Below, piece after piece: positions 28,871 to 37,787 of a DNA stretch of 64,000 bases; position 1 is the stretch's first letter, and each line of letters starts with the position of its first letter. The stretch comes from Catellatospora methionotrophica (GTDB taxonomy: Bacteria; Actinomycetota; Actinomycetes; Mycobacteriales; Micromonosporaceae). Made by a program: the position numbers and the translations under genes. The DNA lies in contig NZ_JAAOTJ010000007.1 of the NCBI RefSeq assembly GCF_011297335.1, forward strand, positions 124,001 to 188,000. The letters run 5' to 3'. Below the pieces are notes generated by a model. The model had not been told where the DNA came from, did no database searches, and saw only the letters and a program-made list of their open reading frames with translations.

Positions 28871-31800
28871 GTGTCGTCTCGCGCCGTTTCAGTGCTCTTC
28901 ACGGCCTGGATGGTGCTGCTTGGCGTGCTGTACTACGTCATCAGGCCGTGGCAGGTGGGTTTGTGGGCCGCGCTCGGGCTGAGCGGCGCGGCCGCCGTCG
29001 TCTACGGCGTACGCCGCAACCGGCCGCGAAAACCCCGACCGTGGCACCTGCTCGCCGGTGCGCTGGTGCTGTTCGCCGTCGGGGACTTCTTCTCCGCCGT
29101 GCTCAACAGCGACTACCTCGCGCCCTACGACGTGCCCTTCCTGGTCGACATGGTCTTCCTGGCCATGTTCGTCGTCATGAGCGCGGGGCTGATGGGCCTG
29201 GCCCGCTCCGGCTGGGCGATGCGCGACCGGGCCGGCGTGCTCGACGCGGTCACCCTGATCCTGGGCCTGGGCCTGCTCGCCTGGATGTTCATCATCGAGC
29301 CGCGCTTTCGTACGCCCGGACTGACCGCCGTCGACCAGATAGCCGCCGTCGCCTATCCGCTGGCCGACCTGCTGCTGCTCGCGATGGTGGTGCGGATCGT
29401 GCTGGTCGCCCGCTGGAGCGCGCCGGTGGCCCTGCTGGCCGCGGGCGGCATCGGCATGTTCGTCAGCGACAACCTGCACCTGTTCGCGCGGCTGGACGGG
29501 TTCTGGCACATCGGCGGCTCCCTCGACATCGGCTGGATGCTGCTCTACTGGGGCTGGGGGCTGGCCGCGCTGCTGCCGTCCATGGTGTGGCTGACCGAGC
29601 CGCGCCCCGCCCCGACCGCCGAGCTCAGCGGCCGCCGGGTGGTGGTGCTGGGGCTGTCGTCGTTCATCCCGCCGATGGTGCTGCTGTTCCAGGCGCTGCG
29701 GGGCCCGGTGCGCAACGCCGAGGGCATCGCCCTGCTCTGCATCGCCATGTTCGTGCTGGTGCTGATCCGGCTGCTGGACGCGATGCGCATCCACCGCCAG
29801 GCGCTGACCCGCGAGCGCATGCTGCGCGAGGCGGGCGTCGGCATGGTCGCGGCCACCGACATCGACCAGATCTCCGACGTCGTACGCGACACCGCGACCG
29901 GGCTGATGCCCAGCCACGCCGAGCACCGGGTGATCCTGGCCATCGAGGAGAACGAGCGGACCGCGGTCGAGCCGCAGGCCAAGCCCGGCCCGGCCGTGCT
30001 GTGCCGCACCGGTGAACTGCCCCCCGAACACGCCCAGGAGCTGGCCGGGTTCGACACCGTGCTGAGCTGCCCGCTCGCCCCGGCGGACGGGACCTCGGGC
30101 GGGCACAGCGTCGGCACGCTGCTGGTCGCGGCCGAGGAGGACGTGCTGCAGACGCTGCAGGGCGCGCTGGAGGTGCTGGCCCTGCAGGCCGCCCTGGCGC
30201 TGTCCCGGATCATGCTCAACGACGAGGTCAACCGGCGCGACAGCGAGGCGTACTTCCGCGCGCTGGTACACAACACCGCCGACGTGATCATGATCGTCGG
30301 GGGTGACGACGAGATCCGCTACTGCAGCCCGTCCGCGGCGGCGATGTTCGGCCGGGAGGCCCTGGAGGGCAACCACCTGCTCGATCTCGTCGTGCCCGAG
30401 GAGCGCGAGCGCAGCGGCGGATACCTGCTGCGGGCACGCCAGGAGCGGCGCGGCGAGACCACCGACTGGACCGTGTGGGGCTTCGGCGACCGGCGGCTGC
30501 AGGTCGAGGTCTCCAGCCGCGACCTGCGCGAGGACCCGGCCGTCGCCGGTCTGGTCATCACCCTGCGCGACGTGACGCAGCGGCGGCGGCTGGAACGGGA
30601 GCTGACCCACCGCGCGTTCCACGACTCGCTGACCGGGCTGGCCAACCGCGCACTGTTCATCGACCGGGTGACGCTCGCGGTGGACCGGGCCCGCCGCAAC
30701 GGCTCCATCGCCGGGGTCCTGTTCATCGACCTCGACGACTTCAAGGACGTCAACGACACCATGGGCCACCCCGTCGGCGACGAGCTGCTGACCGCCGTCG
30801 CCGAACGGCTCAAGGGCGTGCTGCGCCCGCACGACACCGCCGCCCGGCTCGGCGGCGACGAGTTCGCGGCGCTGATCGAGGACTCCACCGGCACCGGCGC
30901 GATCGAGGCCGTGGCCGAACGGGTGGTCCGCGTGCTGTCGGTGCCCGTACCGGTCGGCGACCAGCCGGTGCCCGCCGGGGCCAGCGTCGGCGTGGCCACC
31001 ACCCGGCACGCCCACGACGGCGACGAGCTGCTGCGCCACGCCGACCTCGCGCTGTACTCGGCCAAGGGCGAGGGCAAGGGCCAGTGGCGGCGCTACCAGC
31101 CCGCGCTGCACGAGGCGCTGGTCGAACGGCTCCAGCTCAAGGCGGACCTGGACCGGGCCGTCGCCGAGGAGGAGTTCAGCCTGCGCTTCCAGCCGGTGGT
31201 CGGGCTGACCGGCGCCGGCACGGTGGGCTTCGAGGCGCTGGTGCGCTGGGAACACCCCAGCCGGGGCACCCTCGCGCCCGGTGAGTTCATCGGCCTGGCC
31301 GAGGAGTCCGGCCTGATCGTGCCGATCGGCACCCAGGTGGTCCGCCAGGCGCTGGCCACCGCGGCGCGCTGGCCGACGCGGGCGGGGCTGAGCCCGTACG
31401 TCAGCATCAACATCTCCGCGCGCCAGTTCCGCACCCCCGGCGTGGTCGCCGACCTGCTGCGCGAGCTGGACGAGGCCGGGCTGCCCGCGCACCGGATGAT
31501 GCTGGAGATCGTCGAGACGCTGCTGCTGCACGAGGACGAGGAGGTCTGGGCCGACCTGGCCGAACTGCGCGAGGCGGGCGTACGCGTCGCGATCGACGAC
31601 TTCGGCACCGGTTACTCGTCGCTGAGCTACCTGCGTCAGATGTCGCTGGACGTGGTGAAACTCGACAAGTCGTTCGTCGGCGAGATCGCGGTCTCCGCCC
31701 AGCAGCGGGCCCTGGTCGAGGGCATCGTGCGGCTGGCCAACACGCTCGGGCTGGAGGTCATCGCCGAAGGGATCGAGACCCAGGAGCAGCGCGACATCCT

Positions 31801-31912
31801 CGCCGACATCGGCTGCCCGTTCGGCCAGGGCTACCTGTTCAGCAAACCCCTGCCGGGCGGGGAGACGTTCCCCTGGCTCGTCGACGACCTCGACGATCCG
31901 GCCGCGCACTGA
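28871..31912 (+). CDS. Membrane c-di-GMP cyclase/phosphodiesterase (PAS-GGDEF-EAL)
   Basis: A 1013-residue protein. About eight membrane helices (1-300) lead to a GAF-like region, a PAS domain (about 455-565), a GGDEF cyclase (GGDEF at 661-665) and an EAL phosphodiesterase (EAL at 788-790). The GGDEF motif is intact and RPHD five residues upstream is a product-inhibition I-site; the EAL loop DDFGTGYSSLSYL is also intact, so both activities are possible. GTG at 28871 has GGAGGGG upstream. Its TGA falls inside a 16-bp tandem repeat array, and the next gene is in the same reading frame with no other stop between. Confidence 0.95.
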   Translation: MSSRAVSVLFTAWMVLLGVLYYVIRPWQVGLWAALGLSGAAAVVYGVRRNRPRKPRPWHLLAGALVLFAVGDFFSAVLNSDYLAPYDVPFLVDMVFLAMFVVMSAGLMGLARSGWAMRDRAGVLDAVTLILGLGLLAWMFIIEPRFRTPGLTAVDQIAAVAYPLADLLLLAMVVRIVLVARWSAPVALLAAGGIGMFVSDNLHLFARLDGFWHIGGSLDIGWMLLYWGWGLAALLPSMVWLTEPRPAPTAELSGRRVVVLGLSSFIPPMVLLFQALRGPVRNAEGIALLCIAMFVLVLIRLLDAMRIHRQALTRERMLREAGVGMVAATDIDQISDVVRDTATGLMPSHAEHRVILAIEENERTAVEPQAKPGPAVLCRTGELPPEHAQELAGFDTVLSCPLAPADGTSGGHSVGTLLVAAEEDVLQTLQGALEVLALQAALALSRIMLNDEVNRRDSEAYFRALVHNTADVIMIVGGDDEIRYCSPSAAAMFGREALEGNHLLDLVVPEERERSGGYLLRARQERRGETTDWTVWGFGDRRLQVEVSSRDLREDPAVAGLVITLRDVTQRRRLERELTHRAFHDSLTGLANRALFIDRVTLAVDRARRNGSIAGVLFIDLDDFKDVNDTMGHPVGDELLTAVAERLKGVLRPHDTAARLGGDEFAALIEDSTGTGAIEAVAERVVRVLSVPVPVGDQPVPAGASVGVATTRHAHDGDELLRHADLALYSAKGEGKGQWRRYQPALHEALVERLQLKADLDRAVAEEEFSLRFQPVVGLTGAGTVGFEALVRWEHPSRGTLAPGEFIGLAEESGLIVPIGTQVVRQALATAARWPTRAGLSPYVSINISARQFRTPGVVADLLRELDEAGLPAHRMMLEIVETLLLHEDEEVWADLAELREAGVRVAIDDFGTGYSSLSYLRQMSLDVVKLDKSFVGEIAVSAQQRALVEGIVRLANTLGLEVIAEGIETQEQRDILADIGCPFGQGYLFSKPLPGGETFPWLVDDLDDPAAH

Positions 31913-32006
31913 TCCGGCCGCGCACTGGTCCGGCCTCGCACTGGTCCGGCCTCGCACTGGTCCGGCCTCGCACTGGTCCGGCCTCGCACTGGTCCGGTTT
32001 CGCACT
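31895..32006. repeat. Seven 16-bp tandem repeats at a gene junction
   Basis: Seven head-to-tail units of GGTCCGGCCTCGCACT type run from 31895 to 32006. The first two begin GATCC; the last has GGTTT. The array spans the end of the GGDEF-EAL gene and the gap before the next one. The TGA stop forms from the last base of unit 1 and the GA of unit 2; later units begin GG and would give TGG. Confidence 0.95.
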
Positions 32007-32011
32007 ATGGT
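32006..32011 (+). promoter_or_regulatory. -10 element of a leaderless promoter (TATGGT)
   Basis: TATGGT lies 6 nt before the ATG at 32018; its first base is the last base of the 16-bp repeat array. Confidence 0.6.
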
Positions 32012-32017
32012 CGGCGG

Positions 32018-32737
32018 ATGCGGATCGTCTCCCTCGTCCCGTCGCTGACCGAGGCCGTCGCGGCGACGCTGCCCGGAGCGCTGGTCGGGATCACCGACTG
32101 GTGCACCCACCCGGCCGGGCTGACGGCGGAGCGGATCGGCGGCAGCAAGTATCCCGACCTCGACCGGGTGCTCGCCCTGCGGCCCGACGTCGTGCTGGTC
32201 AACGTCGAGGAGAACCGCGAGCAGGACGCCGACGCGCTGCGGGCGGCCGGGATCGAGCTGTACGTCACCTACCCGCGCACCGTCGACCAGGCCCTCGACG
32301 AGCTGGCCCGCATGCTGACCGCCCTCGGCGCACCCGCCGAACCCGACTGGCTCACCGAAGCCCGGACCGCCTGGTCGGACCTGCGGCCCCCGTCCCCTCG
32401 GCGCGCGATCGTCCCGGTCTGGCGGCGCCCCTGGATCGTGCTCGGCGGCGACACCTTCGCCGGAGACGTCCTGCGCCGCCTCGGCATCACCAACGTCTAC
32501 GAGGCCGCGGACGAGCGCTACCCCCGCCCGTCCCTGGACGACCTCCAGGCGTGTGCCGCCGACCTGATCGTCCTCCCCGACGAGCCCTACCCCTTCACCG
32601 CCGCCGACGGCCCCGAAGCCTTCCCCGGCACGCCCTGCGCCCTGGTCTCCGGCCGCCACCTCACCTGGTACGGCCCCTCCCTCGCCGAAGCCCCCACCCT
32701 CCTGACAAGCCGACTCACCCCACCCCACCACCCCTGA
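32018..32737 (+). CDS. BtuF/FepB-like helical-backbone metal receptor without export signal
   Basis: A 239-residue protein of the helical-backbone metal receptor class (BtuF/FepB-like, COG0614): RIVSLVPSLTEAVAATLPG, VGITDWCTHPAG, PDVVLVNVEENREQDADALRAAGI and LGGDTFAGDVLRRLGITNVYE are typical. These proteins normally bind cobalamin or siderophores outside the cell, but this one begins at the first strand and has no signal peptide or lipobox. The ATG at 32018 is supported by a -10 hexamer 6 nt upstream, so the short form seems real. It may work inside the cell or bind another ligand. The C-terminus is shorter than in BtuF. Confidence 0.85.
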   Translation: MRIVSLVPSLTEAVAATLPGALVGITDWCTHPAGLTAERIGGSKYPDLDRVLALRPDVVLVNVEENREQDADALRAAGIELYVTYPRTVDQALDELARMLTALGAPAEPDWLTEARTAWSDLRPPSPRRAIVPVWRRPWIVLGGDTFAGDVLRRLGITNVYEAADERYPRPSLDDLQACAADLIVLPDEPYPFTAADGPEAFPGTPCALVSGRHLTWYGPSLAEAPTLLTSRLTPPHHP

Positions 32738-32761
32738 CCCGCAGGCGGGGTGCGGCTGACG

Positions 32762-34201
32762 TCAGGTCCAGGATTGGAGTTCAGGGTCGTTGGGGGCGTG
32801 GGTGAGGAGGGGAGCCGGGGTGTCGAAGCGCATGACGGGGCGGGTGTCGTTCCAGCGGGGCCAGCCGGGGTCGCCGGTGGTGGCGAAGTCGACCCAGGCC
32901 CGGTGCATGGCGTCGGCCAGCTCCTGGGGCGGGTTCGGGCCCGCCAGCGGCAGCCCGTCGGGGGTGCCCAGAGTGTCGAAGACGAAGCCGATCTCCAGGG
33001 CGTGGCACGCGCCCAGCCGGTCCACCGGGGACGGCCAGGCGAACTCGTACAGCCAGGTGTCGCCGGCGCGGGCGTCGGCCAGCATGTTCAGCGGCCGCCG
33101 CAGCAGCCGGTCGGTGGCGATCACGCCGAGCAGCTCGCCGGGGGTGGCCTCCGGCCGGGCCGCCCGGTAGGCGCGCGCGGTGCGGGCCCGGACCCGGAAC
33201 TTCGCCAGGGCCAGCCGCAGCGTGATCCGGTTGATCCTGTCGACCAGCCCGGTCGGCACGAACCACAGCCGGTACTCCTCGGCGTTGTAGCCCAGTAGCA
33301 GCCCGACGTCGGCGGCCGCGCCGTCGTGCAGCGCCACCATCGGGTCGCGGGGCAGCACGTCACCGTCGACGGCCAGGGTGAACCCATTGCCGTTGCCCAT
33401 CGGCGGCCCGCCACGGGTGATCGCCACCTGCGCGGCCAGCAGCCGGTCCCGGTCCACTGCCGCGAACGCCCCGGCCGTCGCCGGGATCTTCAGCCGCTTC
33501 GCGATGAGCTTCGTGGAGCGGCCCGCGGCCTCGGGCGTCTGCGCGCTCGGGGCCCCGCTCTGCAGCACCGCACGCTGAAACAGCCCCTGGGCGTACGGGC
33601 TGGTCAGTAGCGCCCCGATGGAGATCGACCCGGCGGACTCGCCGAACACGGTCACCCTGCCCGGGTCGCCGCCGAACGCCGCGATGTTGTCGCGCACCCA
33701 GGTCAGCGCCGCGATCTGGTCACGCAGGCCGAGGTTGGCCGGGGCGTCGGGAAACACGCCGAAGCCCTCGATGCCCAGCCGGTAGTTGATCGACACCAGC
33801 ACCACGCCGTCGCGCGCGAACCGGTCCCCGGCATACGCGGGCAGGCTGTTCGACCCGTTGCGCAGCGAGCCGCCGTGGATCCACACCATCACCGGGCGGT
33901 CCACCGCCCCGGCGGGCGCCCAGACGTTCAGGTTCAGGCACTCGTCCCCGGGGATCGAAGGGTCGGCCAGCAGCCGGTCCATCGGCGGCGGGAACGGCGC
34001 CTTGGGCGCGGTCGGCCCGTACGCCAGCGCGTCGCGTACGCCCGTCCACGCTGTCACCGGCGCGGGTGCGGCGAACCGGTGCTCGCCGAAGGGCGCCGCC
34101 GCGTAGGGGATGCCGAGGAACACGGCGATCCCGTCGTCGATCCGGCCCCGGACGCGCCCGTCGCGCGTCGCGATCACGACCTCAACAGCCGTCTCCGTCA
34201 T
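32762..34201 (-). CDS. Type-B carboxylesterase/lipase
   Basis: A 479-residue carboxylesterase. The nucleophile serine is in VFGESAGSIS, the oxyanion hole in VWIHGGSLRNGS, and the Glu and His of the triad are expected near LLGYNAEEYRLWF and GACHALEIGFVF. The EDCLNL motif reads DECLNLNVWAP. Members hydrolyse esters of many kinds; substrate unknown. ATG at 34201 is preceded by GGGAGA; the frame remains open a little further upstream. No signal peptide, so it is probably intracellular. A family A hairpin separates it from the FAD dehydrogenase gene upstream in the same orientation. Confidence 0.92.
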   Translation of the reverse strand: MTETAVEVVIATRDGRVRGRIDDGIAVFLGIPYAAAPFGEHRFAAPAPVTAWTGVRDALAYGPTAPKAPFPPPMDRLLADPSIPGDECLNLNVWAPAGAVDRPVMVWIHGGSLRNGSNSLPAYAGDRFARDGVVLVSINYRLGIEGFGVFPDAPANLGLRDQIAALTWVRDNIAAFGGDPGRVTVFGESAGSISIGALLTSPYAQGLFQRAVLQSGAPSAQTPEAAGRSTKLIAKRLKIPATAGAFAAVDRDRLLAAQVAITRGGPPMGNGNGFTLAVDGDVLPRDPMVALHDGAAADVGLLLGYNAEEYRLWFVPTGLVDRINRITLRLALAKFRVRARTARAYRAARPEATPGELLGVIATDRLLRRPLNMLADARAGDTWLYEFAWPSPVDRLGACHALEIGFVFDTLGTPDGLPLAGPNPPQELADAMHRAWVDFATTGDPGWPRWNDTRPVMRFDTPAPLLTHAPNDPELQSWT

Positions 34202-34225
34202 CCCCGCATTCTCCCGCCCCGACCC

Positions 34226-34274
34226 GAAGGAAGGGCACCTTCTCATCGCTTTGCGTATAAGAAGGTGCCCTTCC
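34226..34274. terminator. Hairpin repeat family A, copy 3
   Basis: GGAAGGGCACCTTCT (34229-34243) pairs with its complement at 34260-34274. It lies between two minus-strand genes, after the stop of the FAD dehydrogenase gene. Confidence 0.8.
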
Positions 34275-34291
34275 CGTCCGGCCCGGTCCGG

Positions 34292-35938
34292 TCAGACGGC
34301 CGCGGCGGCGGCGCGGCCCGCCTGGCGTCCGGAGAAGATGCAGCCGCCGAGGAACGTGCCCTCCAGCGACCGGTAGCCGTGCACGCCGCCACCGCCGAAC
34401 CCGGCGACCTCGCCGGCCGCGTACACCCCGGGCAGTGGCGTCCCGTCGGCCCGCAGCACCCGGCCCGCCAGGTCCGTCTCCAGCCCGCCCAGGGTCTTGC
34501 GGGTCAGGATGTTGAGCCGGACCGCGATCAGCGGCCCCGCCTTCGGGTCCAGCAGCCGGTGCGGCGTCGCCACCCGGATCAGCTTGTCGCCGCGGTAGTT
34601 GCGCGCCCCCCGGATCGCCGTGACCTGGAGATCCTTGGTGAACGTGTTGGTCAGCTCGCGGTCGCGCGCCTCGATCTGCCGCCGCACGTCGGCCAGGTCC
34701 AGCAGCCCCTCGCCGGTCAGCTTGTTCATGCCCGCGACCAGCTCGTCCAGGGTGTCCGCGACGACGAAGTCGGCCCCGTGGCGCTTGAACGCCTCGACCG
34801 GGCCCGGCGCGCCCGGCAGCGCCCGCTTGAGCACCTGCCGCACGCTCTTGCCGGTCAGGTCGGGGTTCTGCTCGGAGCCCGACAGCGCGAACTCCTTCTC
34901 GATGATCTTCTGGGTGAGCACGAACCACGTGTACTCGTGCCCGGTGCCCATGATGTGCTCCAGCGTGCCGAGCGTGTCGAAGCCCGGGAACAGCGGCACC
35001 GGCAGCCGCTTGCCGGTCGCGTCCAGCCACATCGACGACGGGCCGGGCAGGATCCGGATGCCGTGCCGGTCCCAGATCGGGGCCCAGTTCTCGATGCCCT
35101 CGGTGTAGTGCCACATCCGGTCACGGTTGATCAGGTTGCCGCCCGCGTCCTCGGTGATGCCCAGCATCCGCCCGTCCACGTGCGCGGGCACGCCCGACAG
35201 CAGGCGCTGCGGCGGGGTGCCCAGCCGCTCCGGCCAGTTGCGCCGGACCAGGTCGTGGTTGCCGCCGATGCCGCCGGAGGTCACGATGACCGCCTGCGCG
35301 CGGTAGGAGAAGTCACCGACCTCGGTACGCGAGCTGGCCTCCCCGCGTGCCGCCGGGCTCGGCTCCAGCACGGCTCCGCGTACGCCGTCGACGGCCCCGG
35401 CGGTCACCGTCAGCTCGTCGACCCGGTGCCGGAACGCGAGCGTGACCAGGCCCTTGCCGACCGCATCGCGGACCCGGCGGATGAACGGGGCCAGCACGCC
35501 CGGCCCGGTGCCCCAGGTGATGTGGAAGCGCGGCACCGAGTTGCCGTGCCCGTCGGCCAGGTAACCGCCGCGCTCGGCCCAGCCGACCACGGGGAAGAAC
35601 CGCACCCCCTGCGCGTGCAGCCAGGAGCGCTTCTCCCCGGCGGCGAAGTCCACGTACGCCTGCGCCCAGCGGCGCGGCCACGCGTCACACTCGCGGTCGA
35701 ACCCGGCGCTGCCGAGCCAGTCCTGCATCGCCAACTCGGGAGAGTCCTTGATGCCCATCCGCCGCTGCTCGGGGGTGTCGACCAGGAACAGGCCGCCGAA
35801 CGACCAGAAGGCCTGGCCGCCGAGCGAGGCCTCGGGCTCCTGGTCGAGCAGGATGACGCGCTTGCCCGCGTCGGCCAGCTCGGCGGTGGCGACGAGCCCG
35901 GCCAGCCCGGCTCCGATCACGATGACGTCTGCGTCCAC
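34292..35938 (-). CDS. FAD-binding dehydrogenase (KstD/COG3573-like)
   Basis: A 548-residue flavoprotein. The N-terminal dinucleotide fold is VDADVIVIGAGLAGLVATAEL, and the C-terminal FAD closure is PLPGVYAAGEVAGFGGGGVHG. The FAD_binding_2 arrangement and long substrate domain match COG3573 dehydrogenases, related to 3-ketosteroid delta-1-dehydrogenase and fumarate reductase. Steroid activity is not implied, as the steroid catalytic residues cannot be checked here. GTG at 35938 is chosen because AGGGAG lies 7 bases upstream; another GTG is at 35959. It stands alone between the esterase and the sigma factor array. Confidence 0.88.
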   Translation of the reverse strand: MDADVIVIGAGLAGLVATAELADAGKRVILLDQEPEASLGGQAFWSFGGLFLVDTPEQRRMGIKDSPELAMQDWLGSAGFDRECDAWPRRWAQAYVDFAAGEKRSWLHAQGVRFFPVVGWAERGGYLADGHGNSVPRFHITWGTGPGVLAPFIRRVRDAVGKGLVTLAFRHRVDELTVTAGAVDGVRGAVLEPSPAARGEASSRTEVGDFSYRAQAVIVTSGGIGGNHDLVRRNWPERLGTPPQRLLSGVPAHVDGRMLGITEDAGGNLINRDRMWHYTEGIENWAPIWDRHGIRILPGPSSMWLDATGKRLPVPLFPGFDTLGTLEHIMGTGHEYTWFVLTQKIIEKEFALSGSEQNPDLTGKSVRQVLKRALPGAPGPVEAFKRHGADFVVADTLDELVAGMNKLTGEGLLDLADVRRQIEARDRELTNTFTKDLQVTAIRGARNYRGDKLIRVATPHRLLDPKAGPLIAVRLNILTRKTLGGLETDLAGRVLRADGTPLPGVYAAGEVAGFGGGGVHGYRSLEGTFLGGCIFSGRQAGRAAAAAV

Positions 35939-36045
35939 GCTGCCACTCCCTGGATACACGGCGATGTGACCGGCAGCATAGCGAACGCGAAACTCTTTCG
36001 TTTAGCTCGCCACCCGCCCGCGCCGCACTGCCGGAAGATGACCCT

Positions 36046-36070
36046 CAACCCGAGCGAGCCTCCCCGCGTA
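36046..36070 (+). promoter_or_regulatory. ECF-type promoter before sigma-fusion gene 1
   Basis: CAACC (36046-36050), a 16-nt spacer and CGTA (36067-36070) form an ECF-sigma promoter, 20 nt before the ATG. The same -35/-10 words with exactly the same 16-nt spacing occur before the other two copies. Confidence 0.65.
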
Positions 36071-36090
36071 TTGAGGAACGGAGGTGGCGG

Positions 36091-37665
36091 ATGAACAGGT
36101 ACGACGGCTTCCACGAGTTCGTGGTCGCGCGAGGCGGGGCGCTGTCGCGTACGGCGTTCCTGCTGACCGGGGAGCACCACGCGGCCGAGGACCTGGTGCA
36201 GTCGGCACTGGCCAAGGCGGCCGCCCGGTGGCGGCAGATCGTGGAGTACGGGCAACCCGAGGCATACGTGCGGCGCACCATGATCAACGAGCAGATCTCG
36301 TGGTGGCGGCGACGCCCGGCCCGGCCGATGGCCGAGCTGCCCGACCGGCCCGGCCCCGACGAGCCGCACCGCATCGTGGACCGGCTCGCCCTCGGCGAGG
36401 CGCTGGACACGCTCTCGCCCCGGCAGCGGGCCGTGCTGGTGCTGCGCTACTACGAGGACCTGTCCGAGGCCGACACCGCCGCCGTCATGGGCTGCTCCGT
36501 CGGCACCGTGAAAAGCCACACCCACCATGCGCTCAACCGGCTGCGCCAAACCCTTCCGCTGTACGCCGAGCAGGCCGGCCAGTACGCGGACGGCCCCGCG
36601 GCCCTGGTCGCCGCGCGGCGACGGCGGGCCCGCCGGGCGGCCGTGGCGGCACTGGCGATCCTGCCCCTGCTGCTCACCGCCATCTGGTTCGGCGTGCGCA
36701 CTCCCGCCGACGTGCCGCCGCCGGTCACGGTGCCGCCCTCGGTGGGCCCGCTGCCGCCGCTGCTCCCGCGTCCGGAGCGCCCGACCAGTGTCGGCAATCT
36801 GCCCGCGGACCGCGGCATCGGCGGCGCGTCGCTGCTGCTGGAGGGGTCCAGTCCGGGTCTGGTGCAGCTGGTCGGCGGCGACGGCGGTCTCTATCACCAC
36901 TTCGTGCCCGCCGACCAGCTCCTCAACGCCCCGACCCTGTCGCCGGACGGCCGGTGGCTCACCTGGACGACCGCGCGGGCGACGATGGTGCGCGACCTGA
37001 TCACGACCACCCTGCGCGAACTGCCGCCCTCGTCCGGCGCACCGTTCTGGTCGCCGTCGGGCGGCTGGTTTCTCATTCCGGCTACTCCGACCAGGGGAGA
37101 TCTGCTCTACCGGATGCCGGACTGGACGGCCCATCCCCTCGCCCAGGCCGCGCCGGAACGGATGACCTGGGCCGTGCTGGACAGCGGTGAGTTGCTGCGC
37201 TCCTCCCTGGCGGTGAGCGCAAGCGCCGCCGAGCTGGTGCTGGTAGACCCGTTCACCGAGACGGACCGCAAGATCATGGTGGAGGTGGCCGGGCTGCTCG
37301 GCGAGGGTGAGTCCATCAAAGACCCCGGCACCGGCGACGGTCCGGCAGTGCGGATCGACATCCTGATGGGGGCGGGAGTGGCCGCGCTCAGGGTCATACC
37401 CCGGGAGCCGGTCACCACGGCGTCGGCCGACGTGTCGATGATCGAGTTCTCGACTGTGGACGGGCATGTGCTGCGCCGCCTGGACCTGGTACACGACCTG
37501 GTCGCCTGGACGCTCTGCTACCGGGGTCAGGATCTGTTGTGGAGTGATGGAAGGAAGCTGCGGATCAGGCGCGCGGGCGCGGTCACCGACGGTGTGGTGA
37601 TGCCGCTGGATCGGTCCGATGCCATCAAACCGTCCGGATGCCGCAGCACCGCGAGCCAGGTTTAG
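36091..37665 (+). CDS. SigE-family ECF sigma factor fused to membrane helix and outer domain (copy 1)
   Basis: A 524-residue fusion. Residues 1-165 are a SigE-family ECF sigma factor: region 2 (TAFLLTGEHHAAEDLVQSAL, EAYVRRTMINEQISWWRRR) and region 4 (LSPRQRAVLVLRYYEDL, AAVMGCSVGTVKSHTHHAL). A single membrane helix follows at about 183-202, then a Pro/Val-rich linker and a domain of about 290 residues with SPDGRWLTWTT and LDSGELL motifs like TolB/WD40 blades. Orientation predicts sigma inside and the propeller outside. No anti-sigma gene is linked, so the fused outer domain probably controls sigma release, perhaps by proteolysis; this is inference. ATG follows GGAGGTGGCGG. It is the first of three tandem copies. 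Confidence 0.88.
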   Translation: MNRYDGFHEFVVARGGALSRTAFLLTGEHHAAEDLVQSALAKAAARWRQIVEYGQPEAYVRRTMINEQISWWRRRPARPMAELPDRPGPDEPHRIVDRLALGEALDTLSPRQRAVLVLRYYEDLSEADTAAVMGCSVGTVKSHTHHALNRLRQTLPLYAEQAGQYADGPAALVAARRRRARRAAVAALAILPLLLTAIWFGVRTPADVPPPVTVPPSVGPLPPLLPRPERPTSVGNLPADRGIGGASLLLEGSSPGLVQLVGGDGGLYHHFVPADQLLNAPTLSPDGRWLTWTTARATMVRDLITTTLRELPPSSGAPFWSPSGGWFLIPATPTRGDLLYRMPDWTAHPLAQAAPERMTWAVLDSGELLRSSLAVSASAAELVLVDPFTETDRKIMVEVAGLLGEGESIKDPGTGDGPAVRIDILMGAGVAALRVIPREPVTTASADVSMIEFSTVDGHVLRRLDLVHDLVAWTLCYRGQDLLWSDGRKLRIRRAGAVTDGVVMPLDRSDAIKPSGCRSTASQV

Positions 37666-37688
37666 CGGCTGCCATCGCCTCCGGCCCT

Positions 37689-37727
37689 GACGCGGCGATG
37701 ATGACATTGTCGAAGGTCCGCCGCGTC
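37689..37727 (+). terminator. Hairpin after sigma-fusion gene 1
   Basis: GACGCGGCG (37689-37697) pairs with CGCCGCGTC (37719-37727) with a 21-nt loop, between gene 1 and the promoter of gene 2. Confidence 0.5.
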
Positions 37728-37743
37728 GCTGGAAGACGACCTC

Positions 37744-37768
37744 CAACCCCGGAGGGCTCCGTCGCGTC
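37744..37768 (+). promoter_or_regulatory. ECF-type promoter before sigma-fusion gene 2
   Basis: CAACC (37744-37748), a 16-nt spacer and CGTC (37765-37768), 19 nt before the ATG. Confidence 0.65.
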
Positions 37769-37787
37769 ATGGGGGCGGAGGTGGCGG

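Noticed and set aside
31895-32006. Tandem 16-bp array considered as a CRISPR
   Set aside because: Units are directly adjacent with no spacers, too short for CRISPR repeats, and no cas genes are present.
28889-32731. Very long open frame on the minus strand across the GGDEF-EAL gene (about 1,280 codons)
   Set aside because: High-G+C coding DNA leaves long open frames on the other strand. The translation is rich in Arg/Gly/Asp with no domain, while the plus-strand gene has intact motifs.
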